Positions 41,700-52,770 are shown, counted from the first letter of the stretch. The stretch is 64,000 nucleotides of DNA from Eubacteriales bacterium (GCA_030537195.1 JAUNOK010000004.1:1-64000); one strand, 5' to 3'. Notes: a model not told the origin generated them from the letters alone. Made by a program: numbers and translations.

Positions 41700-43634
41700 T
41701 TAATTACTATTTTTTAATGTAAGTTCATAGTAATATATTCCACCCTGAAAAGTTGATGCTGTTTTTCTTTCTGATACATCATAAAAAGCACTTAATTCTT
41801 CAACTGCACTTTCCATATCAACATCTATGTCAACATAATAAGTACATACTACCAATAATGCTTTATCCTTTAACTCTTTAGTTGCCTCATCTCCCGGCTT
41901 CTTATTGTCAAACCACAGCAGCCTGTAATAGTCTTTCATCTGTTTAGTATTATCATTTTCATAAAAGACTCTTTTTTTCTTTTCTTTATCCCAGTTAAGA
42001 TAATATAGCGGAACATTTCCACATATAAATACGCCGCCATCATTGTATAAAACAATATCCGTTGTATCAGGATCGTAATCTGTTTCTCCCAGCATCTTAT
42101 CCATAGCTTTATCATAACAGTGATACTGTGTATTATGAATAAGTGATTCACCATATGTCACCGGAGCAATCATTCTTGTTAACAAAAGTGAATCCATTGT
42201 GATGCCATCTACATTTCTAAAAGCAAGCTTAGATAATGGGTCTATCGTTGCAAAACATTCTACTGCAAGAACAACTATCCAACAGCATATAAGGCTTCTT
42301 CCGAATATAGCCTTCCGCTTCATATTTCGCACTTTTCCTGTAACTGCGACCTTATTCATATATATGACTTTTGATTTCTCTATTACATATACAGCCAGAA
42401 TATATAGAATAATATCACTTATTATATTGTATCTTGAACATGTTCCTGTAATATAGAGATAAGAAAATGCTGAATGTGTAATCCAGGCACCAACCAGTGT
42501 GCATATTGCAAACATCTTTTCTTTGCAACTATTCTTAATATATTTTCTGTTAATTATGATATATATTGTACCTGCCACAATAACGGCTATTACTATCCAG
42601 TTAAAGTTCAGTATAAATTGCTGTTTGAACTTCATAAGCATGAAAGAAGGATTAAAGCCCAGACACTCTGAGCCATTATTATTCCATTTGAATAATCCAC
42701 CAGCTTCCTGTTCGCCTGTTGCAGCCCAGTTATTTCCGTATCTGTTGAAATATCCCCACTGGATAAGTGCTGCTGCAAGTGTCATATATAATTTAACATC
42801 TGTAAATATAGTTTTAAAACATTTTTTCTTATCAACGAGAATATGTCTTACAATCTCTCCCAATGCAATGCCAGCTACAATAACAAGTCCATTTTCTTTG
42901 GTCTGAAAACAATAAATGCTTAATATTCCCACGAGCAATGGCTTATCATACATGTAACTGCACACTATCATAACAACAATCATTGCCATTGTATAATCAA
43001 GATTAAGATGTGTTGTAAATGTATATACAAGCGGTGCTGTTGATATAAGAAACGTATAAACTGCACACATTGTTTTTGATGCATTTGTTATCTTTATTAT
43101 TATCTTATATACGCACCACATTGCAATGGCTGTTATTATCAGATTAATTATTGATACTCCTATAATCTGTCTTGGAAATATGAATTCTCCAATCATGTAC
43201 AGAAGGCAGAAGAATGATGCTGAATGTCCACATAATCCGTAATACGAAAAAAAATCTTCAAATGTCGAATATGAAAATTCGTTATGTGCAAGTCCCATTC
43301 TATAGTAATATTCCCCTGCATCCCATCTCTGCATAAGATTTATAAATGGTAATCTCACCAATATGATTACAGCAAGTATAATTAACATTATTTTATTGTC
43401 TTTTATAAAATTAATAAATGTCCGTCCCTTAGATGTCTTTATTATTCCATACAGTGAAACTAATAATGCACATACATACACTGCAAACCCTGCAACAAGA
43501 ATAATTGTAAATCGTGATGAATAATCAATCTTATCACCATTTAATAATATAGATAAAACTGTATAAAGGAAAATCGGAAGCATACCTGCTACAAACTGAT
43601 TAACATAACTGTATAACTTGTGTTTATTACCCAT
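41700..43634 (-). CDS. GT-C-like membrane glycosyltransferase (GT39/GT83-like)
   Basis: A 644-residue protein with about 11-13 membrane helices and a C-terminal soluble domain of about 150 residues. The first loop has QRWDAGEYYYRMG (acidic motif of GT-C enzymes), and CFQTKENGLVI is like the KE motif of ArnT/PMT-type transferases. Such enzymes use polyprenyl-phosphate sugars on the outer side of the membrane. It ends the upstream half of the locus, just before the manC promoter. Confidence 0.78.
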   Translation of the reverse strand: MGNKHKLYSYVNQFVAGMLPIFLYTVLSILLNGDKIDYSSRFTIILVAGFAVYVCALLVSLYGIIKTSKGRTFINFIKDNKIMLIILAVIILVRLPFINLMQRWDAGEYYYRMGLAHNEFSYSTFEDFFSYYGLCGHSASFFCLLYMIGEFIFPRQIIGVSIINLIITAIAMWCVYKIIIKITNASKTMCAVYTFLISTAPLVYTFTTHLNLDYTMAMIVVMIVCSYMYDKPLLVGILSIYCFQTKENGLVIVAGIALGEIVRHILVDKKKCFKTIFTDVKLYMTLAAALIQWGYFNRYGNNWAATGEQEAGGLFKWNNNGSECLGFNPSFMLMKFKQQFILNFNWIVIAVIVAGTIYIIINRKYIKNSCKEKMFAICTLVGAWITHSAFSYLYITGTCSRYNIISDIILYILAVYVIEKSKVIYMNKVAVTGKVRNMKRKAIFGRSLICCWIVVLAVECFATIDPLSKLAFRNVDGITMDSLLLTRMIAPVTYGESLIHNTQYHCYDKAMDKMLGETDYDPDTTDIVLYNDGGVFICGNVPLYYLNWDKEKKKRVFYENDNTKQMKDYYRLLWFDNKKPGDEATKELKDKALLVVCTYYVDIDVDMESAVEELSAFYDVSERKTASTFQGGIYYYELTLKNSN

Positions 43635-43643
43635 ATATCTCCT

Positions 43644-45437
43644 TTAAAACTTGAAAAAGCTCAAATTCATGTTATTACTTTCTATTGGTTTACTACCAAT
43701 AACTGATTCTAATGCACTTTCTAATTCTTCCAGTTCTTCATTCGTATAAGCTCTTCTCTCTATATATATACCTGAGAATCCCTGTTCCTTAAGGTATGAA
43801 ACCATCTCATCATATTCCATCTCAGAAACAGCTTCATTCCATTCGTCCTCTTCCCTGCCTTTAATTGAGCCATAACTCCATTTAAGGGTATTAGAATGTA
43901 GAAATCCAATAAACAGATGATAATCCGCCATATCATTAACCGGACCTTCCTCCGGATACTTATGATATGGAAGCTGATATATCATAGCTCCCGGTTCCAC
44001 TTCGCTTTCTATAGTCTCTACAAATTCCTTATCACTTGTATATTCTGCCTCAATTGTATCATATGGTGGCTCTGCCAGCGCAGGGCAGCCTTCCCATATA
44101 CTGAAAACACATATACATCCAAACAGTACAACCATTCCATATAATATTATATTAAATGCGACTCTGTTTTTCTCTTTTTTCTTAATACGCATCTTTAATT
44201 TATCAACAAGACTGCTGACTATTAACGCTACCGCAAGAATACATGCATATTCAATAAATATTGATATTCTGTTATATCCTCTTAACATGGGACTTATAAA
44301 GAATGCAAACATTGCTCCTATACCACCGATTGTTCCCAGAAGAACCATTGTGATATTAAGTTCTGAAATATATCCCAGTCTCTTACTTAATGCATTGTCT
44401 TTTCTACTGAACAGACATAACATAAGAATTATGAAACCAATCATTCCAATAATTCCAAGATATGCAGTTGAATTCTCATTAACAAGAAATGCATTATCAT
44501 TATATATATCTATATAATGATCATATATACCATGACCATTGACCGGCATAAAAAGCTGTGATATCTTCATTCCATAAAGCTCAGCCTGCTCAAATCCAGC
44601 CCTGTCAACTGCTGCTGAATTGGTTCCATGAGCCAATGTATATATTTTTCCAGGAAGAACACTTAATACAACAAAAAAGCATACCATTAAGGTTGCTACA
44701 ACTCCCCTTAAGCCTTCTTTTATCTTACCTGTCTTAATAAGCTTTGAAACTGCTGTTACCATCAGTATAAAGCATGTAAAGAACGGATAATAAGCTATAC
44801 CATTGTTGGCTATCAGAAATGTAAATAAAAGTGCAACATAATTAATCTTTCTTTTAAAGAACTTCTTATCCAATACTAATACATCATCTCTTTCATATAT
44901 CCAGAGACATAATAAAATTGATAATGGAATAAAGTAACATTCTGTAAGCACAATATGTCCTATATTTCTATACAACATATATGGTGAAAGTGCAAAAACA
45001 GATGAAGCAAATGCATTAACCCAGCAATTAACCTTCAGATTCATCATAACAAAATATGATATAATACCTGCTATAAAGAATATAGAAAGAAATGTAAGAT
45101 TCATTGTTACAGCTGCATCATGTGTTATTAAAGCAAACACTTTCATAATTGCAAGTCCTGCATTATGCATCATTGATGATGTGAAATCATAATATTGCAC
45201 CGTATAAGGTGCTCCAAGTCTGTCTGATGTCATATCCCAGCTCTGCTCTGTCATCATCTTTGCGTTGACAATCACACTCATATCATCACCACCAAGATAC
45301 TGCATAGGGATATTCAGTTTCATATTCTTAAGACCCATCAGATGGTACATCATTCCAAATATAATAACCAGCATTAAAAGGAAACTTACATAATCCTGCC
45401 ATCTTCTCTGAAAATGTCCTGCTATTTTTGATTTCAT
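43644..45437 (-). CDS. Large GT-C-like membrane protein
   Basis: A 597-residue protein with many helices and a C-terminal soluble domain. The first loop has YLGGDDMSVIVNAK, an acidic pair like the metal-binding loop of GT-C enzymes. It lies between two proteins of similar size and layout, suggesting a set of outer-face transferases or modification enzymes. Activity not proven. Confidence 0.7.
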   Translation of the reverse strand: MKSKIAGHFQRRWQDYVSFLLMLVIIFGMMYHLMGLKNMKLNIPMQYLGGDDMSVIVNAKMMTEQSWDMTSDRLGAPYTVQYYDFTSSMMHNAGLAIMKVFALITHDAAVTMNLTFLSIFFIAGIISYFVMMNLKVNCWVNAFASSVFALSPYMLYRNIGHIVLTECYFIPLSILLCLWIYERDDVLVLDKKFFKRKINYVALLFTFLIANNGIAYYPFFTCFILMVTAVSKLIKTGKIKEGLRGVVATLMVCFFVVLSVLPGKIYTLAHGTNSAAVDRAGFEQAELYGMKISQLFMPVNGHGIYDHYIDIYNDNAFLVNENSTAYLGIIGMIGFIILMLCLFSRKDNALSKRLGYISELNITMVLLGTIGGIGAMFAFFISPMLRGYNRISIFIEYACILAVALIVSSLVDKLKMRIKKKEKNRVAFNIILYGMVVLFGCICVFSIWEGCPALAEPPYDTIEAEYTSDKEFVETIESEVEPGAMIYQLPYHKYPEEGPVNDMADYHLFIGFLHSNTLKWSYGSIKGREEDEWNEAVSEMEYDEMVSYLKEQGFSGIYIERRAYTNEELEELESALESVIGSKPIESNNMNLSFFKF

Positions 45438-45440
45438 ATA

Positions 45441-47243
45441 TTACCCTTTCTGCTCAAAAGAAATAGAATTCACATCTATATCTTTATCAAAGTTAATGTG
45501 ATAAATAATTCCTTTTCCACTTTCTTTTACAATCTTCGCATCAGACAAATCAAAATGCTTTATATTGCCATCTTTATCTTTATAGTTAAATTCTTTGTTT
45601 ACATTTCTGTATACAAAAATATTCATATCTGATGAATACGCCGTATATTCATATCCATCTGTTATTGGTTTAGCAACATATCCATTGCACTGTGCCAAAG
45701 CTGCAAATGTTCCTGAATCATGAGTAATAATCTTCGTTTTACCATTTAATTTATCATACAAATCATTGCGAATAACATTATCATCATCATCAGTTGTATG
45801 TAAATCATCCCAGCCTATCACGTTACATTTCTTTAACATCATTGTTGCATATGCCTGGCCTGTATATGCTCCATAATTATATGGTGCATATTCAACATCA
45901 ATAACATAATCCATTCCTACATCATCAAGCAGTCCTGCATCTATACCATCCTGTACAGTATCATAATGATTCTGATAGAATGAATTTATATCTGCAACTG
46001 AGCTTGCACCGACTATATTATCGAATACAAACATCATAGAAAATCCCATAGCCACAACAATGTTGAATGCAATATATATTTTTTTCTTTTTCTTTAGTTT
46101 TTCTCCCAAAAATACAACTATAACACCCAATATCAGTGCCAGTCCCCAGCTTTGTATATATTCCGGTATGTATCCCTGAAACCAGTATATTTCCTCCTGA
46201 TATCTGCTCGATACGCCAATTATCAACGCTGGAAATACAATAAGAACAATTCCAAACCAGAGTATTCCAGTAAGTTTCTTATGCTCAATATCATTAACCT
46301 TGAATAGAACAAAAAGAATTGCAGCAAAGAAAGCTATATAAGTCAATATCTGCAGTAATCCCACATATTCCTTAGTAAAACCAATCCAATACCATATGTT
46401 ATATTGCACGAACTCCGAAAATGCATCCCCGAATCCTAATGATGCAGAGCACTGCATAAGAAATGTTCTTACTATACTTACAATATCAAAATTAGGGCTT
46501 GAACCTGCATAATCGGCAGATGCATTATGGCGGACAATAATGTTGGCAACAAGCCATGCCAGCATTACGATTATCTGTGGCAGTCCTGTCTTAATTGATT
46601 TCCACAAATGTTTTCTTACATAATTCCAACCATCCAGACTCAGTAATGCAACTATGAAGCATACACATAAAACATATGACACCTCATACATTCCCAATGA
46701 TATAAACCAGCATACACAGCTTAATACCTGAAATCTTATCTTCTGTGTCTTTCTATACTTAATGTAAAGATATGTTCCCAACAAAACAAACAGCATCGTA
46801 AACTGCACAAGTGCATGAAATCCATACATTGCTGAGAAATATGATGTCTGTAATGAAACAACTGCTGGGAATAATGTACAGCAAAGATACATTAACTTTT
46901 CAGAGCCAGTTAATTCTTTTACTATCTTTCCAAGAACCAATGCATCTAAAAAAATAGCTGTGACTATCATAAATTTGTATACAACCAATGGCAGATAATT
47001 AACAACCATTCCACAGTAATACGAGAATATCATAATTCGTCCTACTACGAATGTCCATCGATGTATACTGGCTTTATAATATGACAGATACGGATTACCC
47101 TCATTAAGAGCCATTCCCCTCTCTACATGCGTCCACATATCATCATACGCATAGCCACTTCTGAGGATAATCATAAAGCATAGGATATACAGGATTGCAA
47201 TTGCAGCCCACATAATATATTTGCTGTATTTTTTATTTATCAT
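45441..47243 (-). CDS. Large GT-C-like membrane protein
   Basis: A 600-residue protein with about 12 helices and a soluble C-terminal region. The first loop has SGYAYDDMWTHVERGM, an acidic motif similar to its neighbours. The ATG overlaps the previous stop by one base (TAATG). The likely role is an outer-face glycosyltransferase in polymer side-chain addition; no firm family. Confidence 0.68.
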   Translation of the reverse strand: MINKKYSKYIMWAAIAILYILCFMIILRSGYAYDDMWTHVERGMALNEGNPYLSYYKASIHRWTFVVGRIMIFSYYCGMVVNYLPLVVYKFMIVTAIFLDALVLGKIVKELTGSEKLMYLCCTLFPAVVSLQTSYFSAMYGFHALVQFTMLFVLLGTYLYIKYRKTQKIRFQVLSCVCWFISLGMYEVSYVLCVCFIVALLSLDGWNYVRKHLWKSIKTGLPQIIVMLAWLVANIIVRHNASADYAGSSPNFDIVSIVRTFLMQCSASLGFGDAFSEFVQYNIWYWIGFTKEYVGLLQILTYIAFFAAILFVLFKVNDIEHKKLTGILWFGIVLIVFPALIIGVSSRYQEEIYWFQGYIPEYIQSWGLALILGVIVVFLGEKLKKKKKIYIAFNIVVAMGFSMMFVFDNIVGASSVADINSFYQNHYDTVQDGIDAGLLDDVGMDYVIDVEYAPYNYGAYTGQAYATMMLKKCNVIGWDDLHTTDDDDNVIRNDLYDKLNGKTKIITHDSGTFAALAQCNGYVAKPITDGYEYTAYSSDMNIFVYRNVNKEFNYKDKDGNIKHFDLSDAKIVKESGKGIIYHINFDKDIDVNSISFEQKG

Positions 47244-48418
47244 TAAGCTTTTCCTACCCTTTCAATAATGCCATCGAACTTCTTCATTATGTCGTCCCAC
47301 TGGAAATAGTCGTCAACATATTTTCTGGCATTAGCACACATAAGCTCATACTCATGTGGATGTTCCAGCATGTAATTGACGCATCCCTCAAACTCAAAGA
47401 AATTCTTATAATATAATCCACCATTACTCTTTACGCAGTGTCCTTTAAGAACATCACATATTCCATTAACAATTACCGGCTTTGATAATGTCATAGCCTC
47501 AAGAACAGAAATTGAAAGACTCTCAAACTTAGAAGGAAGAATAAGTGCCTTGGCACCGCTTATTCCGTCAAACTTATCCTCATCAGACACAAATCCCATA
47601 TTAATAATGTCAGGATGCTTTGGTATATCACAGACTGCTTTACCCATAAGCACAAGCTTTAAATCATTCTTATTTCTCTTCTTATATTCCATGAAGTATT
47701 TGAATAATCTTGGACAATCTTTTCCTTCATCAATTCTTCCAACATATATTATATAATTATCCAGACCATTCTTTTTCTTGAATCTTTCCGCACTTACATC
47801 AGCTGGTACATCAACTCCGACACCACATACTTCATAAGGAACATCTTCATTATGAAAGATTGAGTGCACAAGTTCTTTTTCTTCATCAGTAAGAAATACA
47901 AAAGCATCCGCCGCACCAAAAACCTTCTTATACATATCAAAATGTATGAATGGTTCCTGATGAGCCGTTGGAATAAATATTGCCTTATCTTTAATTCTTA
48001 CAATACTCTTTACAGCTGTGTAGTAAAGATATGTAACTACAATTATAGCCTTATATTCATCCTGATGCTTGTCTACATACTCGACAAGTTCTGGACAATA
48101 AGGTCCCATATGTTCTATCCATCTGTCTGAAAGCTCAACCCCGGCATCTGGATTAGAAAGCATTTCTGAATCTAATGCTGAGAATATCTTTGGAATTCTT
48201 TCGTGCTCTGTCTTGAATCTTCTTACAGTTACACCATTAATATCCTCAACTCCCTCTTTATAATAATTAGACCATTTTACATACTCTACAGCACATGATG
48301 TAAGAACCTCAACATCATATTTAGCTTTGAGTCTCTCTGCAATCTCTCTTGAATATAACTCTGAACCACCATTAACTTCCAGTCCATATCTCTGATTAAT
48401 AATCGCAATCTTTTCCAT
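47243..48418 (-). CDS. GT4-family glycosyltransferase
   Basis: A 391-residue GT-B enzyme. N-terminal NQRYGLEVNGGSELYSREI, donor-site VGRIDEGKDCP and PSKFESLSISVLEAM (Glu-x7-Glu) are clear. The ATG at 48418 has GGAGTAG upstream; the longer frame overlaps its neighbour. It is a paralogue of the gene just upstream (GGAEQEL, PSKNESFSIVIMES). Confidence 0.9.
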   Translation of the reverse strand: MEKIAIINQRYGLEVNGGSELYSREIAERLKAKYDVEVLTSCAVEYVKWSNYYKEGVEDINGVTVRRFKTEHERIPKIFSALDSEMLSNPDAGVELSDRWIEHMGPYCPELVEYVDKHQDEYKAIIVVTYLYYTAVKSIVRIKDKAIFIPTAHQEPFIHFDMYKKVFGAADAFVFLTDEEKELVHSIFHNEDVPYEVCGVGVDVPADVSAERFKKKNGLDNYIIYVGRIDEGKDCPRLFKYFMEYKKRNKNDLKLVLMGKAVCDIPKHPDIINMGFVSDEDKFDGISGAKALILPSKFESLSISVLEAMTLSKPVIVNGICDVLKGHCVKSNGGLYYKNFFEFEGCVNYMLEHPHEYELMCANARKYVDDYFQWDDIMKKFDGIIERVGKA

Positions 48419-48431
48419 AATATCTACTCCA

Positions 48432-49607
48432 TTACACTTCCAAAAACTCTGTAAACTTCTTAAGAACAACATCCCACTTAAAGTTATCAAGCACGAACTG
48501 TCTTCCAGCCTTACCCATTATTAATGCATTATCAGGGTTGTTAATATAATAATTAATGCAGCCTTCGAACTCGAAATAATTGTCAAAATACAGTCCTGCA
48601 TTAGATTCCTTAACGAAATTACTTGTAACATTACACTGGTTATTAACTAATACCGGTCTTTCACACAGCCAGCTTTCCATTATGACAATTGAAAAGCTTT
48701 CGTTCTTAGATGGCTGGCATAAGCACACAGCCCCCGCACAGGCATCATATTTATCCTGAATATCAACAAATCCAAGGTCAATAACATCATTTTTGATATC
48801 ATCTGGTACATTCACCTCACCGCCGCCTATAAGAATCAGCTTAAGGTCAGTATCGTTGCGCTTCCTGAACTCACCAAAATATTTAATAAGTGTATTAATA
48901 TTCTTTGCTTCATCTTTTCTGCCAGCATATATAATATATGGTGAATCTATTCCATATTTCTTTCTGAACCTGTCTGCATCGTAAGTAAAATCTGTCTCTA
49001 TTCCTATACCAAGCAGAAGCTGGTTTACACTTCTTAAGTCAAGAATCTCGTTAGCAAGCTCCTGTTCAGGTCTTGCATTAAACACCATTCCCCTTAAATC
49101 CCTGAAAGTTTCTCTGAAATGTCTGAAATATGCATATCCTTCATCATGAAGGCATGGTATAAGAATCGATTTAAAAGGACATGCCTGTATTCCATAATAA
49201 GTTGTTCCAAACATATAAGGAATGAATACATATCTGTGATAATCCTCACTATGCTCGCGCAGATAATCATACATATCAGGACTGTTCACCATCTCCTTAA
49301 GAAACATTGTCTCTTCATCATAAGATATTGTACTGCCCTGCATTATCTTTGCATTAACCTTATGAAACTCCTTCATATCACCTTTTCTGACTTTGAATCT
49401 TCTTACAGTTATACCATCTATAGTATCTGTTCCCTCTTTAAAATAATTCTCTGTCCAGTCTGATGCAAAGTCCTTAACGCATGTTGTTATTATTTCAACA
49501 TCAACACCCGCTTCATGTAAATGCTTTACAAGTCCTCTTAACTCCTGTTCTGCTCCACCTCTGATATCTTCATAATACCATGGAATAACAAAACCTATCT
49601 TCTTCAT
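48432..49607 (-). CDS. GT4-family glycosyltransferase
   Basis: A 391-residue GT-B enzyme with VIPWYYEDIRGGAEQELRG, YAGRKDEAKN and PSKNESFSIVIMESW (Glu-x7-Glu). The ATG at 49607 follows GGAGA at 7-8 bp; upstream ATG codons have no site. It forms a tandem pair with the gene at 47243. Confidence 0.9.
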   Translation of the reverse strand: MKKIGFVIPWYYEDIRGGAEQELRGLVKHLHEAGVDVEIITTCVKDFASDWTENYFKEGTDTIDGITVRRFKVRKGDMKEFHKVNAKIMQGSTISYDEETMFLKEMVNSPDMYDYLREHSEDYHRYVFIPYMFGTTYYGIQACPFKSILIPCLHDEGYAYFRHFRETFRDLRGMVFNARPEQELANEILDLRSVNQLLLGIGIETDFTYDADRFRKKYGIDSPYIIYAGRKDEAKNINTLIKYFGEFRKRNDTDLKLILIGGGEVNVPDDIKNDVIDLGFVDIQDKYDACAGAVCLCQPSKNESFSIVIMESWLCERPVLVNNQCNVTSNFVKESNAGLYFDNYFEFEGCINYYINNPDNALIMGKAGRQFVLDNFKWDVVLKKFTEFLEV

Positions 49608-49632
49608 ATCATTCTCCATTTCTGAATGCTGT

Positions 49633-50712
49633 CTATGCATTCTTTTCTATGAATGCCTTTAAATATTTTTCAAACATGCCCGCTATATTGTCATATTTAA
49701 AATACTCAAGTCTCTTATTCTCTTTATCAACAATATCAGTTCTTAGTGCCTTATCATTAACCATTCTGTCAATACATGCCGCAACATAGACAGGATCATT
49801 ATTATCAACCAGCATACCACTTCCACCTAAAGTTTCTGGAATAGCTGCATTGGCACATGCAATAATAGGCACATTAAATTTCATTGCTTCCACTAAAGGT
49901 ACACAGAAGCCCTCATGCTCACTCATGCATAAAAAAACATCTGCTATCTTATAATATGCAAGTATACGTTCAAACTTAATATGGCCTGTAAATACCACAG
50001 CATCTCCAAGTCCAAGCTTCTTAGTATACTCTGTAAGTCTTATATAATATGGATCATCTTCTCTGAATGAGCCTGCCAGAATAAGTCTTGATTTCTTATT
50101 ATAGAGCCTGTTGTAATAATAAAATGACGCAATAAGGTCTTCATGCTTCTTATTAGGTGCTACTCTTCCCGTAAAGAGAATATTGGTATATCCATCTGAA
50201 TACTCCTTAATAACTCCCTTATCAGGCTTTTTGTCATAATCGGACATAGGAATAATTACAGGTAATACATCAATATCGCATGTATATCCCATATCAATTA
50301 AATCCTTTTTATTAAACTCCGAAACAGCAAGACAATAATCCACCTTATCTGCCAGGTATCTTGCCCCTTCAAGACCATATTCACATATTTTCGTAAACCT
50401 TACATCATTGTCTGCGAAATATTTAGGCGGTGTTATATTATGATATACTACTATCTTTCTACAATTATATTTAGCGACATCAAAATTAAGTCTGCTGCCA
50501 GTCGACATATGAAATATTATAATATCATCCGGCTGTACTTCTTTTAAATCCTCAATCTTAAGAGCATTCTTTTTATCCAGAGGTGCAACAATACTTTCAG
50601 CATAGATTCTGGTGCCATATCCCATGCTTTTTATTATCTTTTCCATAGCAAATGTATCATTGCTCACAGCATCTCCATATGCAATTGTCGACAGCATTTG
50701 AAAAATACGCAT
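49633..50712 (-). CDS. GT4-family glycosyltransferase
   Basis: A 359-residue GT-B enzyme with FTGRVAPNKKHED and MSEHEGFCVPLVEAM (Glu-x7-Glu). The ATG at 50712 has AAGGGTGG at suitable distance; a GTG at 50724 is the alternative. Its start region overlaps the stop of the small coiled-coil gene. Confidence 0.9.
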   Translation of the reverse strand: MRIFQMLSTIAYGDAVSNDTFAMEKIIKSMGYGTRIYAESIVAPLDKKNALKIEDLKEVQPDDIIIFHMSTGSRLNFDVAKYNCRKIVVYHNITPPKYFADNDVRFTKICEYGLEGARYLADKVDYCLAVSEFNKKDLIDMGYTCDIDVLPVIIPMSDYDKKPDKGVIKEYSDGYTNILFTGRVAPNKKHEDLIASFYYYNRLYNKKSRLILAGSFREDDPYYIRLTEYTKKLGLGDAVVFTGHIKFERILAYYKIADVFLCMSEHEGFCVPLVEAMKFNVPIIACANAAIPETLGGSGMLVDNNDPVYVAACIDRMVNDKALRTDIVDKENKRLEYFKYDNIAGMFEKYLKAFIEKNA

Positions 50713-50713
50713 A

Positions 50714-51127
50714 TTACTTTCCACCCTTTAACTCTTCAATCTGCTTTTTAAGTTCAGCAATCTCCTTGTTCTGTTCATCAATATAACAGCCCATCTGATT
50801 CATGAGTCTTACCAGAGAAGCATTGAATCCATCCTGAGCCATTACAATAGGCTCAACAAAGAAATATACTAATTTTCTTATAACTTTCTTAAAAAATACT
50901 ACTATTTTATTTCCCTGTAATGGTCTGTAAGGATTAACCTCCCATTCATGGTTAGCTACATAAAGGTCTTCATTAAACTTTACCTTATCAAACTTATTAA
51001 CATTCATTGCTCCTACATCAACAATAACATCATCAAAACTAAGAAGGTCATTAGTATACCCCTTAACTTCAATATCTTTTTTTATCTCTTTCATAATATC
51101 CTGTATATTTAACTGATTCTGTTCCAT
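50714..51127 (-). CDS. Small protein with amphipathic region and C-terminal coiled coil
   Basis: A 137-residue protein of unknown function. The ATG at 51127 follows AGGAAAGGAAG. The central part has NHEWEVNPYRPLQGNK, then a basic/hydrophobic stretch (FFKKVIRKLVYFFVEPIVMAQ) that probably lies on the membrane. The end (DEQNKEIAELKKQIEELKGG) is a coiled coil. Similar segments occur next to, or fused to, transferases in clostridial glycan loci, so a scaffold for a transferase complex is possible. Confidence 0.72.
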   Translation of the reverse strand: MEQNQLNIQDIMKEIKKDIEVKGYTNDLLSFDDVIVDVGAMNVNKFDKVKFNEDLYVANHEWEVNPYRPLQGNKIVVFFKKVIRKLVYFFVEPIVMAQDGFNASLVRLMNQMGCYIDEQNKEIAELKKQIEELKGGK

Positions 51128-51180
51128 ACAATCTTCCTTTCCTAACACAATACCTTTATTTAACCACTGCATTTACTCTT

Positions 51181-52770
51181 CTAGAAATTAGCATACAGGA
51201 AAGCCTGTACTCCACCTGTATATCCAAATACAATTATTAATAATATGAGAGCGTACCAGATCCCCCATCTTATTACTATATTCTTCTTTGCTATGCTTTC
51301 TCTTATAGAAACACCCTTTTCCTTAAGTACGCTGATTATAAATACAATTATGCATCCAACAAGAATTATCCAATAATCTCTTGTCCCGATTCCAAGTCTT
51401 AAAAGACTTCCATCTGTCAATACTGAAGTGCTGAAACTTACTATTGAATATTTCATCATAATAAGTGCAATTGTAAATGAACCTGCCATATCAAAATACC
51501 ATCCGATATTAACAAGTATAAATGTTCTTATCATCTGCCATACTTTCCAGCCTCTGCTGTTTACATTTATATGACATTTTGCTTCAAGCTTCTTATAAAC
51601 CGGACCCATAAGTGCACTAAATGCCATAATAAAACCATTATAAAGTCCATATGCTATATACTTCCACGATGCACCATGCCATATACCTACAACAAAGAAA
51701 ATAACTATATCTGCAAAACATATAGGTAATGTTCTTCCTATAAATGTACCAATATGTTTTCTTCCCCATTTGCTGAATTTATTCATTGCCTTAGACAATG
51801 ACAATGGATAGAATATATAATCCTTCATCCATGTACCAAGTGTTATATGCCATCTTCTCCAGAAATCGCCTATAGACTTAGAGAAATATGGCTGTCTGAA
51901 ATTCTCGTCCATCTTAATCCCAAACATCTGTGCTGTACCAATAACTATATCAATTCCACCTGAGAAATCCATATAAAGCTGTACAGAATACATAAGAACT
52001 GCCAGTATATTAAACAGTCCGCCGTACTGGTCGTAATTACCAAATACTTCATTAACAACAACTGCCGCCCTGTCAGCTAATACAACTTTCTTTGCAAGGC
52101 CCCAGATAATACGCTGTAAACCAAACTCAATATTCTTAAGTTCAAATCTGTTTCCTTCATATAACTGTCCAGATAATCTGTCATATCTTCCAATAGGTCC
52201 CTGAAGAAGCTGTGGAAAGAAAGAAACAAAAAGTCCTAACTTAAATGGGTTTCTCTGGCATCTGTATTTTTCCTGATATACATCAACAATATAAGATACT
52301 GACTGGAAAGTAAAGAACGATATTCCAAGTGGCAGTGCAAATTCAACTACATTAAACTGCTTCTTTCCTCCAAACATAGCTATAATACTGTTAATATTCT
52401 CAAGTGCAAAACCTGAATATTTAACAACAGCAAGCTGTCCAAAGCATAAAAGAATTATCGCTGTAAGAACAAGTCTTTTATTTCTCTTCAAACGCTCTTT
52501 GTAAGCCTTCTTTTCTTCCTTGCTTAACTGTTCTTTATGATCCTTTAAATATGTATTGCCCTTAATAATAACTTTATCAAGTGCAAGTCCGCCAAAATAT
52601 ATAAACATTGTGGTGGAAACCATATAAAGTGATGTCCTGATGTTAAATGTAAAATAGTATATATAGCTTAACATCAAAAGCCATATCCATGAAAACTTCC
52701 TTGGTATAAGATAATATATAACTAAACCTATAAGAAGAAAGGCAAAATATCCAATTACTGCAAAAGACAT
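51181..52770 (-). CDS. MBOAT family O-acyltransferase
   Basis: A 529-residue membrane acyltransferase with QGPIGRYDRL, WRRWHITLGTWMKDYIFYP and GIWHGASWKYIAYG (active His). It starts 1 bp after the SGNH-like partner gene. Without a carrier protein or ligase in this operon it probably O-acetylates the polysaccharide. It is closely similar in length and motifs to the MBOAT protein at 13857-15446. Confidence 0.92.
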   Translation of the reverse strand: MSFAVIGYFAFLLIGLVIYYLIPRKFSWIWLLMLSYIYYFTFNIRTSLYMVSTTMFIYFGGLALDKVIIKGNTYLKDHKEQLSKEEKKAYKERLKRNKRLVLTAIILLCFGQLAVVKYSGFALENINSIIAMFGGKKQFNVVEFALPLGISFFTFQSVSYIVDVYQEKYRCQRNPFKLGLFVSFFPQLLQGPIGRYDRLSGQLYEGNRFELKNIEFGLQRIIWGLAKKVVLADRAAVVVNEVFGNYDQYGGLFNILAVLMYSVQLYMDFSGGIDIVIGTAQMFGIKMDENFRQPYFSKSIGDFWRRWHITLGTWMKDYIFYPLSLSKAMNKFSKWGRKHIGTFIGRTLPICFADIVIFFVVGIWHGASWKYIAYGLYNGFIMAFSALMGPVYKKLEAKCHINVNSRGWKVWQMIRTFILVNIGWYFDMAGSFTIALIMMKYSIVSFSTSVLTDGSLLRLGIGTRDYWIILVGCIIVFIISVLKEKGVSIRESIAKKNIVIRWGIWYALILLIIVFGYTGGVQAFLYANF

